From assembly GCA_035578175.1 (NCBI GenBank), contig JAQMRL010000003.1, positions 90,436,469 through 90,500,468 of the forward strand: DNA of 64,000 nt, given 5' to 3'. This document shows positions 24,303 to 36,396 of the stretch, in pieces (positions within the stretch are counted from its first letter, which is position 1; each line of letters begins with the position of its first letter). The position numbers were made by a program, and so were the translations under genes. Below the pieces are notes generated by a model, which saw only the letters and a program-made list of their open reading frames with translations, did not search any database and was not told where the DNA came from. This stretch comes from Catonia carolina (Eukaryota > Arthropoda > Insecta > Hemiptera > Achilidae).

Positions 24303-26349
24303 TTATGAAAGTCTGTTTATTATTTATTTTCCCGAAAGAACCCAGGCTTAGGTATTACAATATTTACCACTGTATTAATGTTATGTAACAGTAACATGTA
24401 ATATACAGGCTGCATAAAGTATATATTTTACTGTAGAAGCTTCGTCTCAACGCTGGCGATCTGGTACAACTCAAATCTCGAGTACAAAAACATGGATTTT
24501 CTACCAAAGACAAGAGAAGGAAGCGGGACCGCAAACCTTATTGACGTAAAATGTTGAAGGGCAGGTACAAGAAAGAGAAGCCTTTTATGAAACTGGTCTC
24601 ACAGATTACGCCAAAGAATCTTTAGAAGGATGGACATGCAAGAGACTTCAACATTATTTTTTATGAAGTTATTTACAAGTTGGTACCGAGTGAACCATTA
24701 AACTGTCAAAACGATTGTCTAAGGTACGCCAGATGACGCCTTATCATCGTAACTACTTGTTTTCCACAGTTTTAAATTAAATAACGGAACACTGGTACAT
24801 TAATCAAATATTCTACAGGCGTTCAGGTATTCGAAACTTAAAAATTATCTAAAAAATTCAGTGACTACTTTGATAGTCCAGTTAGTAGTGTATTCAACTT
24901 TTAAGCTGAAATTTCCGGATTTGATTACCAATTAGTTTCTTCACCTTACAAACTTTTTATTCGGTCAGAGTGATGCAAATAGGTCAGTGGGCAACAGCTG
25001 TAGATTTAAATGGAATTATGAAATTCTATTCCAGGCACAAAGAAATCATATTGTGCATAATAAAATAACTAAAACAGTGATTTACAAATGTCCGAGTACG
25101 GCAATAATTAAAATTTGGCTTGAAAAAAATTGGTAGGCCTACTTATTAGACCATAAGAAATTTTAAAAATTTCAGCGTGAAATTTTAAAAATTTCCTTAG
25201 AGTGTTCTAAATGTTTGAACAGATTTAACACTAAAAATTTCTAGAGCTTAAAATTTCGCATAATTTTCAAAGCGACTAGCTAGTGTTTGTTTCAGCACCA
25301 AAGTACGAACAAATTTATGTAGAATCGAACATAGAACTTCTCGATGAGCTACCTAGGTGGGCAAACCTTCTGAGGTTGTGATAACAAAAGTTCTGTTATG
25401 ATTTATAACAGATGAATAGTGCTATTAAAAAGTCTGTGGTAAAATATGTAAATTTTTTCATGATTTAGTAGATGGTTATTAAGGTACGGTACTATTTAAA
25501 ATCTTAAATTAAAGAATTAAAGTAAGTAAAAGAATTAACAATCAACAACTTTTTTTTGTTACACAGGAGACTGTTACAATATGATAGAGATCAAACTAAA
25601 CAACGAAATAAACAAACTGGTCAACCTTGGAAAAGGGTATAACATCAACTAATGTGCTGATAAGATATTAACACAGGGCTGAATAATGTACACTAAAATA
25701 TAGATCAGCGTCACACGCATCAAAGGCGATCCATATAATCAACATAGTTCTCTCCTTCTCTCATAAACCTGGGGAAGGTATGGGAATATTTCCAAAGCGG
25801 TAATGAAATATACGTGTTTAATCTCAGTACACTGCACTATAATTATGTAATAGTGATGGTGGAGTATGTCAGAAGTGCTTATTTCGTTTGGTTTGTTAAG
25901 GGTTGATCTCTCGTCAAAACACTGAATACGTATCCTAATCTGAATACAACTACATAGACGTGTATAATACACCCGTATTCAAACAGCACCCAACGGAATA
26001 CAATAAACACATGCATACAACACACAGAAACATAATACACAAACACAACAAATTACACAATACATTGGTCTCGTACCTATGTCTATCGAACGGACACACC
26101 CCATACAAAGCAATTAACTCTTGTTTCTAGTACACTGAACGAAATCTCCTTAATTACTAAATGTATCCTACTATCTAAGTAGGAGTGTACGTTTTCTGAC
26201 ACAAGTTCCCTACCATTAAAGGTACTATCATATTATACAGAAGAGGGTAATGAATTAAACATGAAACATTTACAAACGCTGTAATCTATTCGATGCGTGA
26301 AATCTTGTACAACAAACGAATACCTTAAACAGGTTAAACCGAGTTTTAC
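24303..26349. other. No gene recognised
   Basis: A denser patch at 24437-24560 reads LRLNAGDLVQLKSRVQKHGF on the plus strand before stops; it might be a scrap of a retroelement or exon but has no confirming motif. The rest is AT-rich DNA without features. Confidence 0.35.
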
Positions 26350-27310
26350 GATTTAAATAAAAATCTTGTGTGAAACGCTCACATGACTTTCTCTTGGTAA
26401 AGTAAGTAATGAATGACATAATCTATTTTAAATCATCAGTGGACACAGTAAAATTAAATAAGTAGCCTAATTTTAATCATATTGGATGATGCTAGATGAA
26501 AAGCAAACTCTGTTGAACTTTGATTTCAGTGGGAAAATATGGGAATCACTTACGCGAAACTAACCTTTGAAATAATTTTGAAATAGGTATAACTTTGATT
26601 ATGTACTTTTCCTAAAAATAAATTTTAAGTCTGTAAGCTTTAAAACATCCAATTTTAACCAATTTCAATGAGAAAATAAAAAAAAGAATTAATTGAAGCT
26701 GTTGTAAGTACTGTAGAAAAAACGATTGAAGTTTGTAGGATTTTTTTAAGTTACTGTAACTTAGTTTTTTAGTTTTTAAAGTAGCATCAACAACTTGGTT
26801 ATTAGCAGCGACTAGTACTGTGGGTTTCAATACTGTAATGGTGGGTTTTAACGTGCTAAAATTTCCAGACCCTAGCCGGAAATCGAACCCGGGACCTCCG
26901 CTTACTACCACTAAGGTACGGAAGCACTGCTTCTCGCAAATTTCCCTAGACTTACTCCATTTTGTAGGACACAAACATTACATATATGAGGCGGATTTGA
27001 ATCAAAATCGGAGAGAACACATTTTTACAAATTACTAAAAGTGTTAATTCGCACGTTAAGCTGCTACTTCTGGTTAACCGATTTTATGAAAATATTCGTG
27101 TCAGGTCTCCTACGGTACTTAACTTAAGTTCCACGTTTCAAATTCGTACAATTTTCTGTTTTTGAGTTGTTTTAATCACACAAAATCAGACCGATCGGAC
27201 CAAACTTTATTTTTTTGGGGTTCAGATGACTTTAAAACGTGTATTTCTGGTGATAAATTGATTTCCAAAACTGACATGAAAACGTAGCTTTTCCAAACAA
27301 TATTTCATAC
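26350..27310 (+). mobile_element. Helentron-like element, copy 3
   Basis: The start reads AATCTTGTGTGAAACGCTCA followed by CTTTCTCTTGG. Body blocks are shared with the other copies, and it ends at a segment matching the family 3' part (CCGATCGGACCAAACTT, GGGGTTCAGATGACTTTAAA). The final stem-loop is lost. A foreign tRNA-like SINE piece (about 26845-26945) sits inside it. No protein is encoded. Confidence 0.5.
26845..26945 (-). repeat. tRNA-like SINE relic
   Basis: On the minus strand, GGTCCCGGGTTCGATTTCCG is a good box B, followed by GGCTAGGGTCTGGAAATTTT, which matches the relic at 1590-1692. It interrupts the Helentron-like copy here. Confidence 0.5.
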
Positions 27311-28750
27311 AGAGCAACGAAATGCAAAAACAAGCAATTAACAAGAAGTATGAATGAATTTTAATAAAATAATTAAAATGTATCATAAAACTTTCTTTTT
27401 TAATAGTATGCGTACATAAAATTCTTCACCAATCGTTCAACTATGTGTAATTGATAGATCAACGTTTATAATAATATTGAATTTTGTCAATAGTAACAAG
27501 TTCGCCAACTAGAATAGTTTATTTTGTGAAAGCTATTAAAGAGTTAATTTAGAAATTTTGTACGAATAGTTACTAACCTATATTTAGTTTTTAACTTTGA
27601 AATAACTTTTTATAAATAGCATTTGATTGTATATTTCAATAATCGAACCAATATTGTCAAATAAATCTAACTGATATGCTTTAACTGTTGAATTAAAAGC
27701 TAAAGTAATATTAGCGTCCATGTACTCTACATGAGTTAACTAATTAACAATTTTTTGGGTGATCCATAGTGACTAAGTAAGATAGAACACTTTGAAGAAG
27801 CTGTTTTTATGGTTTATTTTGTAAATTAATTTAATTCCAAATAATTTCTTAGTAAATTACATCTAATCGTTTAATAATAATTTAAAGTATAGCACTTACT
27901 GTTTCATTTTTTCTTTGTTTATTTTCCACACTTTATCATGTATTATTATTATCGTACATTTATTATTTGAAACTTCTTTCGGTGTACATTCCATAACAGA
28001 AAATATCATTTACTTACTGAAATAATTACAAATTATTGAAAAAAAACTTGCAAGGAACACAAAAGAAAGTACAAAACATAACCTCAAACAGAAATAGGAT
28101 TGTAGTACTAATAATTCTCACTAGGCAGAGTGTACATCTAGATAGACGTACAGTGGAGCGTCAGTTATCCGAACTAACTGGGACTAGAGCTGTCCTGATA
28201 ATCAAATACGCTAAATTATGTAATTTGATACACTGTACCGTAACAATGTAAAACATATAATAATGTAGTATACAGCATTGCAGTTTGCAGAGCAGAAAAG
28301 GCCATGCGTGAGTAAATATATATTTTTTCCATCAATGATGGTTCACATGACCGACTTTCGAATAATCGACGCTCATGAGTCTATGTAGAAGATTTTGAAA
28401 ATGCAAGAAACCTATGTACGAAAAACTTGGATGTAACCCTATCTGATTTTGAAAATTGAACTTCTCATTATAATTTTAATTTTTAATACATCATATTTAG
28501 TAGGAACATCATTATGGTATACGCTATTTTAATATGATTATTTTACGATTTTTACAGATAGCAGAGTATATTGTTTTATGTTAGTAATATTTTAGTTTTA
28601 TTCTTCAAAATTTTAGAATTTTTCGACACGTACGACTGATCTTGATGGAACTAACCTACAAATAAATATCCTGTTTACAAAAATAAAAATCTGCCTTGCC
28701 AAATAATTTGTTATTTACTTCTACTTTTTTACGAACGTTCTATGGAATTT
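27311..28750. other. No gene seen
   Basis: AT-rich DNA. The 71-aa open frame at 28036-28251 shows no motif, splice context or codon bias. Confidence 0.45.
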
Positions 28751-28754
28751 TCTG

Positions 28755-29060
28755 TTTTCCGTTTCTACAGTCCTATTGTCTTCCACGTTGACTTGACTGA
28801 AATCCCTTGCTGCTTTAGCGTCTTAAAATCTTTTTAACCATATTTGCCGAGGGCGACCTCTTCTAGTTGTATTTTCGTGGGGGGCCATTCGTTAGACTTG
28901 TCCATATACCATGCCAAATTTGTCTGGTCTCTATTCTGTATACTAGAATAGTATTCTGGAAACCAATCTGTTTCTTTATGATTTCTATTTTAACATAAGC
29001 CCCTCTAAACCCTGTATGTCCTTCCAAATTAGTGTAGCTCTTAATAATCCGGTCAAAAAT
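28755..29060 (-). pseudogene. Heavily decayed LINE C-terminal relic
   Basis: The minus strand reads RPDKFGMVYGQV, then RMAPHENTTRRGRPRQIWLKRF, in one interrupted frame. RxGRPRxxW is the typical C-terminal signature of several insect LINE ORF2 proteins. Nothing else is preserved, so this rests on one motif and its spacing. Confidence 0.4.
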
Positions 29061-29186
29061 TATTCTGAAATTTATTTCCAGTACCCAGGAGCATTATGTG
29101 CAATTACAAATGTAGCCACTAACTTCTTCGTCCTCACATGTATTTTGCTAGATCAGAGCGTAGCATATAAGTAATTGAAGAACAAC

Positions 29187-29787
29187 TCTGTACCAAAGAG
29201 GTAAAGAGTGTTAAATCCAATTTTAGCAAAATTGAGTTAAAACTGCCTTTTAAATCAGAAAGAAATGCTCTAATCCTTCAATTTTGTAGTTGATATAAAA
29301 GAGTTATTGTAAAATCGTTATTGAATGTGTTTTGCTGATAATCAAGTAAATATTGCTTGAATTTGTTGTTTTATTTGTCTGTTACTAAACAGTGGGCTGC
29401 GGTTAAATTTTGAAATATTTTCAAAAGTTGTGTTAAAAAATGCTGCTTCTTTATAAAAGTAGTGTTAGCACTAGGTATTCCACTTAAGTTTTTTTCAACT
29501 TAATGTACATTGGAGTTAAAACTAATGTAGAACGTGAAAAAGTGACAAAACAAAGAAAACCGTTAAGGTTTTAAGTCTTGTTTGGGTGGGAAGGAGTATA
29601 GAAGTTGACAAAGTTATGAAAAATAAATTTGTAGATAAGAAACGTTTTCTGTAGAAACTGGATGTAAATTTAAAGTTTCTAACACCTACTGAAATTTTGT
29701 TACAAATGAAAAGATAATACTGCTACTTATTGGCTCTTCTGAAAAATTACCAAATTGGAGTTAACACCTTTTACTTCTCAGGTACAG
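29187..29787 (-). mobile_element. MITE family A, copy 2
   Basis: Reverse-complement partner of 4825-5415, ~601 bp. Both ends (TCTGTACC left; GGTACAGA right) and the inner inverted repeat around GTGTTAA/TTAACAC are visible. The 86-aa open frame at 29730-29990 only overlaps its end and is not a gene. Confidence 0.7.
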
Positions 29788-30647
29788 AACTCTACCCTGA
29801 TTCATGCTTTGATATTCAGCTCACTTATTTTCTCAAACATAAATTGCTTAATGATATGTTAACTAAGCTTATTCTCAATTTTTCATTTTACAAAATTCCT
29901 CTCACCTGTTCCAAACGTTTTTGTACTTACCCTTATCAGAATCAAAATTTGGCTTTACATATTTTACTTTCAATACCTTTTGAAAATTGATTAAAAATCT
30001 TATTTTGAAATATGAAAAGTGTGTTAAATAAATTTTCAGGCGTTTCAAATTTGAATTTTACCGAGTTTTTTTATTCGAGTTAATATGCTGTTGCTCAGTA
30101 TTTCATTTAACATAAATCTAAACAAAAAATCTTTACTGCGTTGTTCTTATATAGTGTATCATACTAATTTACTCTTTTTATGATTGTAGAAAAATGTAAA
30201 GTACGAATAAACTTCATTTTTTGCAATTAACGCAAAGAATGAATAATTTTATTTTGTAAGCACAATTCTTCGTAGTACTTTTTTATTTCTATTGTAGCAC
30301 GTTGTATTATATTTTATTATTATGGTATACTTTATTTGTAATGTATAAGGACATTATTGTTTTGACGGTTACTATTTTAAACTGTCTCTTTAGACGTGAC
30401 TAGAATTTAAATTTTATATCTCGTATCGTGTAGACTCGTGAATGGTGTTGATGAGGGTCATCAAGCTCAGCCAGACGTGATTAAAGATAAGGCGAGTAAA
30501 GTTATATAGTGCCATCTTGTCAAGTATTTTATATTGCACATAATATATCTTTAGTTCTTTTTTAACCTTTCTTACTGATAGCGGTGCATATTGTTTTATG
30601 TTTGTATAATGTATTAATAGATATATTTTTATACATAATATTGGACT
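29788..30647. other. No gene seen
   Basis: AT-rich DNA without recognised elements. Confidence 0.45.
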
Positions 30648-31709
30648 TAATATAAAAATGAAAAATCTGATGTGAAACACTCACACGACTTTCTTTTGCC
30701 AATGTAAATAATATACAGTAGGACTTGTGTTTGATCATGAGTAAATAATGTAAAATTAAAAACATAACCTAGTTTTAATCATGAGTGAAAGATGCTAAAT
30801 AAAAAAATCCCTTTCATGAAATGACGCGTCACACGGCTGGTGGCAATTTTTAAAAAGGCTTAACTTTAATTTAAAGGTACAAACCACTGGTGAATTCCGT
30901 ATCCTCTCCTTAAGAGGAATTGAAGACACTTCTATGTATCCAAATTCTGATTTTGATTGCTTGAGTTTCAGTTTTGGGCCACTTCCGGTAGGAACCGAAA
31001 CTTCAAACCTGATTATTTCTGTATATATGCTACTCTTTAAGCGGAATCAAATGATGATATTTTTGTTTTCAAATTCTGACTTTGATTTTTTGACTTCCGG
31101 TTTTGGGCTTCTTCGGTCGAAACCGAAACTTTAAACCCAATCCACGCCCACTAACTTGTAGTTTAAATTACGATTATGAAAACCGTTTTTTGCTCTCTCT
31201 TGTAGTTTCTGACTTTGATTTTTTACTTCTGATTTTGAACCACTTTCGTTCAAAATCGGAACTTCAAAAAAAATTTCGGCCCACTAACCTTTTGCGTAGA
31301 TTACGAATCCGAAAACCGTTTGTAGCTATCTCTCGTAGTTTCTGACGTCTAGTTGTGATAAACAATACATAATGATAGATGAAAATTTCAAAAGTTGCCA
31401 CCAATTAATCTTTCCAGGACTTAAAAATACGAAAATCACTAATTAACGGTAAACTAGGCTATGCATGTAGAAACAAGGCTTGAAATAAATTTATGGGCTA
31501 TTTAATTTTCTATATCTTTGAACCTAGACACTTTTTGCGTAAATTGCAAACTAAGGCTACATTCTTAAAAATCCTATGTTTTACTGACTCTAATTAGTAA
31601 AGTAGGCTAGGCCTACATAAAATCACTAATTGACATTAAACTAAGCTCAGCAAAAAGTTTTTGAAATAAAAATTGTAGGTTTTTTAATTTCCTACATACA
31701 AAAAATACC
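30648..31709 (+). mobile_element. Helentron-like element, copy 4 (split)
   Basis: The start AATCTGATGTGAAACACTCA and CTTTCTTTTGCC, with ACCTAGTTTTAATCATGAGTG, is family sequence. It is interrupted at about 30803-31418 by element B and resumes with ACTTAAAAATACGAAAATCA. It is cut at its right side by MITE C at 31712, beyond which the family sequence does not continue. Confidence 0.6.
30803..31418 (+). mobile_element. Dispersed element B, copy 2
   Basis: Matches 11220-11790. The ends show an inverted repeat: CTGGTGGCAATTTTTAAA on the left and TTCAAAAGTTGCCACCAA on the right. Between them are about three subrepeats built on GACTTCCGGTTTTGGGC and CGAAACCGAAACTT. It lies inside a Helentron-like copy, whose sequence resumes immediately after. 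Non-autonomous and non-coding. Confidence 0.65.
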
Positions 31710-31711
31710 TA

Positions 31712-32043
31712 CAGTCCAGCCTCTCTTAGTTTTCTCCTAATGTAAACAAATAATGACGTCACTGAGCATGCGCATTATATCAAAATGTGTACACGCTGAT
31801 TAAAAAGTAACAACAAAATACTTTCAAAAGTATTGAAATACAAAATACTTTTAAAAGTATTTTTCTAAATGAAATTGTTAGGCCTACATCATATCATGAC
31901 TGATGTTTTAAGCACTTATAATTTAAAAGAGAGTTAACTTAATAGAAATAGGATATCCGTAAAGTCGCAGACTCTAGCGTGCACACTGTAGTAGCTGGCT
32001 TTGGTTTGTTGACAGTAGGAGCAAGCTAAGAACGACTCAATTG
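31712..32043 (+). mobile_element. MITE family C, copy 1
   Basis: ~332 bp, flanked by TA on both sides (31710-31711, 32044-32045). The terminal inverted repeats are ~40 bases around CTTAGTTTTCTCCTAATGT at the left and ACAGTAGGAGCAAGCTAAG at the right. It is about 90% like 37796-38109. TA duplication suits a Tc1/mariner-mobilised MITE; no transposase is inside. Confidence 0.8.
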
Positions 32044-32045
32044 TA

Positions 32046-32514
32046 TATATATTTTTATATTTCAAAGTCACATCAACAGCAAAGGTTATTAATGACTACA
32101 GAAATTAAACTGTAACCATTTTTACAGAAATTGTTAATAAACAATTATAGAACATTACAGAACAAAACAAAAAAATAAACAAAAATTTTTAAGTTCATGA
32201 ACAAAGTAAATGCTTTATAGTTTCTCGAAATTCAATAAACGATACGCAAAAAATATTCTGTTATAAGAGTTCTTTAAAGTACTAATTAATTAAAAAAAAC
32301 AATTTTTTGAGCAATATTTTGTTAAAAATTAACAAATGTACCGTACCTTACATAACGTTGTTATTATTTTATTAAAATTATTTCCTTTGTTTGCATGTAA
32401 TAAATAACAAAAAGAACAGCCGATAATTATGACAAAACTCACCTCACTGTATTAATTACATCAAGTTATTTTTCGTCACACTCGGAGACACTTTTCTTTA
32501 CTTACAATATTATT
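32046..32514. other. No gene seen
   Basis: AT-rich DNA between two repeats. Confidence 0.45.
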
Positions 32515-33441
32515 ACTTTCTCTTGCCTATATGAATATATAGGAAGGAAAGTATTGTTTTCATGTCGATTTTTCGAAATCGAGTTTTCACCGGATCTATA
32601 CGTTTTCAGACCCCCTGAACCCAAAAAACATGTTTTTAGCGATTGGTCTGTGTGTGTGAACAGAATATCTCAAGAACGGAACATCGTACGAACTTGAAAC
32701 TTGAAACTTAAGTTACATACCACTACCGAACCCGACACGAACATTTTCATCAAAATCGGTCAACCGGAAGTACTAGTTTATTCGTATAATTTTTCACTTT
32801 TTTGCGATTTTCTCGAAAACTGGTCCTACAATTTTTTTAAAAATCGCCTGGTTTACTACATCTTTTATGCTCTACAATATAGGGTAGGCGCCATGTTTGC
32901 TGAAATTCTGCTTGAGGCTGTTTTTACGTAAAAACATTTTCTTTTTAAGATTGCGGCTTTAATATGCATTTTAGCGCAATACGTTATATAATAAAAGTTG
33001 TAGAGAATGTAAAATTCTACAACTTTTATTTCAAACATTTTTTTGTATAACGCTTAGTTTAGCGGTAATTTGCGATTTTCTGTTTTTTTTTCTCACGAAA
33101 ACGTGAGAAAAATCGATTTTTTTTAACATTTCGGTCTTAGTATGCATTTTACGACAAAAGTGTATATAATTAAATTTATAGAAAATTAAAAGATCTACAA
33201 CTTTTGTTTAAAGCATTTTTCTCTACAGAGCCTAGTTTAGCGTGAAAGCGTGATTTTCCGTATTTTTAAGCCAAACTGAGTTCGATTGTCATTTTGCGTC
33301 ATTCACTCATGATTAAAATAAGGTTATGTTTTTGAGGTTAGTTTTTGTTTATTTCTAATATTTTATTAATAATGTTAGGTTTATTATTAATTATTTGCAT
33401 TGGCAAGAGAAAGTTGTGTGAGTGTTTCACACCAGATTTTT
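32515..33441 (-). mobile_element. Helentron-like element, best-preserved copy
   Basis: On the minus strand it starts AATCTGGTGTGAAACACTCA, has CTTTCTCTTGCC at 33402-33413, and ends in a stem-loop at 32515-32552 (ACTTTCCTTCCTATAT / ATATAGGCAAGAGAAAGT). The stem contains GGCAAGAGAAAG, the exact complement of the 5' box. A 5' subterminal repeat paired with a 3' stem-loop is the architecture described for Helentron-associated elements such as DINE-1. No Rep/helicase is present, so it is non-autonomous. The 76-aa frame at 32701-32931 lies inside and is not a gene. Assignment to Helentrons is an inference from structure. Confidence 0.6.
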
Positions 33442-34734
33442 TTATTAATTATATTTACTAATAATCTTGTAATATATTTGCAACGGTTACATTGTATACT
33501 TTATTGACGTTATCTTTGACCTTACGTGTTATATTTGTGTTTGTGTGAAAACATGAGATGTTCACCCCTGAAGATGTCTCCGAATGAGACAAAAGAAATT
33601 ATCTTGATGTAATACTCTGATGTGAGTGTTTTCTAGTTTTCATACATTTACTCTTAATTTATATTATTAATTTTCTTTTTCATTGTTAAGTTCTTGAATT
33701 ATCCATAGTATAATATGATATTCTTTGAAGAAATGTTTCTGTTCGTTTCTACGTCATTTGTTCATTTAAAATTTAAGTTACACTTTTTAATGATTTTATA
33801 CTGTATTGTGTGGTTTTTAAATAACGAATCGATGTAAAAACAAGAACCCACCAGCCTTTTGAGTTACTTACAAGAATTCTTGATTGCTTACAATAGTTTG
33901 TTTAATTATATTTACTATTAGTCTTATTATCGCCTTAATAATTACGTTTTATTTAATAATTAAAATGATAACATTAACTCCTGCAATATTAGCATCCCCA
34001 ATTTTATTGTACTACTCTGAGGTTAATTATAGCATATATAATTATATAAATAATTTTCGTAGAATAACAATACTTATTGGTTTAAACAGTAATAAAACAT
34101 TATGGAATTTAACAAGATTTAGTTCGAGGAAATGTGTCCAGTGAGAAGAATATTCTGAACCTTTCACCCATTAAAATAGAGAGAATCAGGAGAATGAACT
34201 AACGTTGTCAGCAAGATTCACCGCAGCGACCAGGAATACCCCCAGCAGACGCTCTTATAAAGTCACCTTAGTGAAGTAATCAACCTTTCTCTCTTAAATC
34301 TGATTTTCTATCTCATTCTATTCACATCTCGTGCAATTCTCCTTTGCTTTTGAGTCAAATACGAAACACCATTAAAAGCAAATACATATTATAATCTAGT
34401 CTAGATGTTTTAAAAACCTGATATATACGATTTACCGAGTATATTGTAATGCACTAAACCAGTAGTCCCTATTACAACAGTATTTCCGATCGGATTACAA
34501 ACTAATAAATAGTAAACTATGATGACAATTACAGATCAACGATTTGAGGATAATATTATTATGAAAATTTATTTGAGGATATACAGACTGTTTCAAAAAG
34601 GACGCACTCGTTTTTGAAAATATAAATGTAGTTTAAAAAGATTAAATCAATGAAATATTTATACCAATTTCTGCGACGATATTCAAATTACACTGAAACT
34701 TCTTCTGTTTTTTCTTTATCTTCACCAATCAAGG
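33442..34734. other. No gene seen
   Basis: AT-rich DNA. The 86-aa frame at 33884-34144 is hydrophobic only because of AT-rich codons and has no ATG context or family motif. Confidence 0.4.
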
Positions 34735-34812
34735 ATTAGTTCCCAAGACTTGTTCCGGCATCCACCTAGCCACCGGTCTTCCCGGATCGCGCCATCCAAT
34801 CAGTCTGTAACT
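34735..34812 (-). pseudogene. LINE family X 3'-end scrap
   Basis: The minus strand reads GWRDPGRPVARWMPEQVL, matching the C-terminus of the relics at 3590 and 9030 (GRRxxGRPRxxWxPEQ). Only ~80 bases remain, next to a mariner-type relic. Confidence 0.6.
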
Positions 34813-34822
34813 TCTGACCAGT

Positions 34823-35480
34823 CTAGAAATCATTTATGGAGACATTCCTTCCAAGATTATCGGTCCATTTCCAGCAGTAATCCATAATTATCTCTTTAAG
34901 ATAACACACATCTAAATCCCGTAATATGTATAGCGTGTCATCGGCAGTATGACAAGTTGTGTTATTCTGCCGGAACCAACATTCTCGTCCGTGTAAATCT
35001 ATTATTGCAATACACTGATTGGTTATATTGCTAAGAACCACACCATCCACCCATTTTTCAAAAAGTAAAGGTCCTGTTAAACGACGCCAATATGAACGTT
35101 GCACACTAAAGACAAAATTTACGAGCGCGTAATGGTTGTTCGTCAAAAAGGGGAGGATTTTCAGTGCTCCATATTTGAATATAAGAAACTACGTCTCCCA
35201 AGTGAAACCACGCCTCATCACAAAAATAAACACGGTTCAACACCTCAATACCATTTTCATCGGCAAGAGAACGAAACAAACTACAATACTGATGTTTTCC
35301 GTGGTTTACGTACTTCTTGCAGTAAATGTTCGAAACCAATGCGGTAAGCATGCAAATTTAATTTTTAAGCAGCAGTTATGTATCCAATAGAACACTCACG
35401 ATGATTTATGCGTTCCTTACGTCAACGACACATATCTAAAATTGTACCGTAGGTTCAGAGGCGAACTTCAAAATCATAAC
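34823..35480 (-). pseudogene. Mariner-type (SETMAR-like) transposase core relic
   Basis: The minus strand encodes the catalytic core in two main frames. LFRSLADENGIEVLNRVYFCDEAWFHLGD lies near 35230 (first Asp in CDEAWFH), followed by IWSTENPPLFDE. ECWFRQNNTTCHTADDTLYI lies near 34950; the expected second catalytic Asp of the QDGATCHTA-type motif is Asn here (QNNTTCHTA). The helix-turn-helix N-terminus is nearly gone (a trace, KLNLHAYRIGF, near 35370) and the third Asp region (WPPRSxDLxP) is missing. It is related to the element at 36733-37683 but is a separate, older insertion. Not functional. Confidence 0.8.
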
Positions 35481-36238
35481 AATCCCTTAATATGCAATAT
35501 GAATTCTGCAGGCCTACCAGGAATCGCACAAAGACGACTAAAAGGCTCATGGAGTAGAGACATGATACATTAACGCAACTGTAACATTTATTACGTATAC
35601 AAGAATATAATTAAAAAATGAACACAATTAAAGTTTTCTGGGGAGCCATCACTGGGTGGTCTCTTCCTCAAAGCCATTAACGCGGTTAGATTTTTTTAAA
35701 ATTTAGTTGTAAAAATTTTTGCTGGTGTTTTTCCACAGTTGCAAAATAAATAAAATAAAAGAAACATAAGCCGCCCTGAAAGCAGTAGATAGTAAAATCG
35801 CAGACTGTGAAGATAACCTCCTGAGCGACTTTCTAGAACAGCGCGTCAACGTAGTTTTATATCCTCCTGAACTTCCACGGATGTCACTGATGGTCAATCT
35901 GTACTTTTACGATCTTGTACACACGAGTCTCACGAAATTTATTTAGCAAACGCAAAATTGTTGCCTTGCAAACGCAAAATTTTTAAAATCATGCAACTAT
36001 TATAAATTTACTTGACGGAAATATATTTCAATTAGCCTATTAATTTTTAATCAACTGAAACCTGTGGTAAAGTACCAAAACAATAAATATTAGAACAAAT
36101 ATTTCCGAGATACTGAATAATTACCTTAGATATTTGACATATAAATATCATGCTTAATGAGTCACAATAAAAGTACAGAACAAACAAACATTATACAAAT
36201 TTTTAGAACTATATCGTGAAAAAATTAATAGTTCTTAC
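35481..36238. other. Intron-like AT-rich DNA 3' of the exon, no gene seen
   Basis: Nothing recognised apart from the splice donor at its right edge. A less AT-rich patch at 35760-35935 has a 64-aa minus-strand frame without motif. Confidence 0.4.
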
Positions 36239-36396
36239 CTGCATTGTAAACTTGGTGACTGCAAAGATATCCGAGATGGTGATAAACGTGAAGAAGGTTG
36301 TAATTGTGCCGCTGAAGGTCGTCCTTGAGGAGATGGTGGGTTTTTATTTTGCACCAAACCAGCGGCTGCTGACGTAAGAGAAATGGTCTGTCCATC
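36239..36396 (-). CDS. Internal exon of a host gene (52 codons + 2 bases)
   Basis: On the minus strand the exon starts after a strong acceptor (TTCTTCTGTGTGCAG, with a branch-point-like TACTAAT ~25 bases upstream) and ends before a consensus donor (CAG then GTAAGAAC). The 158 bases are open throughout in one frame, beginning in phase 0 and leaving two bases at the end. The encoded segment DGQTISLTSAAAGLVQNKNP then PPSPQGRPSAAQLQPSS and SRLSPSRISLQSPSLQC is Ser/Pro/Gln-rich, as in disordered regions of nuclear or signalling proteins. Codon use is more balanced than in the surrounding AT-rich DNA. I do not recognise the protein and no neighbouring exon was found, so the flanking introns must be long. 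An unusually well-formed chance frame is the only alternative. Confidence 0.7.

Noticed and set aside
24437..24560. Possible exon or retroelement integrase scrap (AGDLVQLKSRVQKHGF)
   Set aside because: No flanking splice sites of quality, no second motif; too short to call.
33884..34144. 86-aa hydrophobic frame resembling a membrane protein
   Set aside because: Ile/Leu/Tyr/Asn-rich translations are expected from AT-rich non-coding DNA; the first codon is not ATG.
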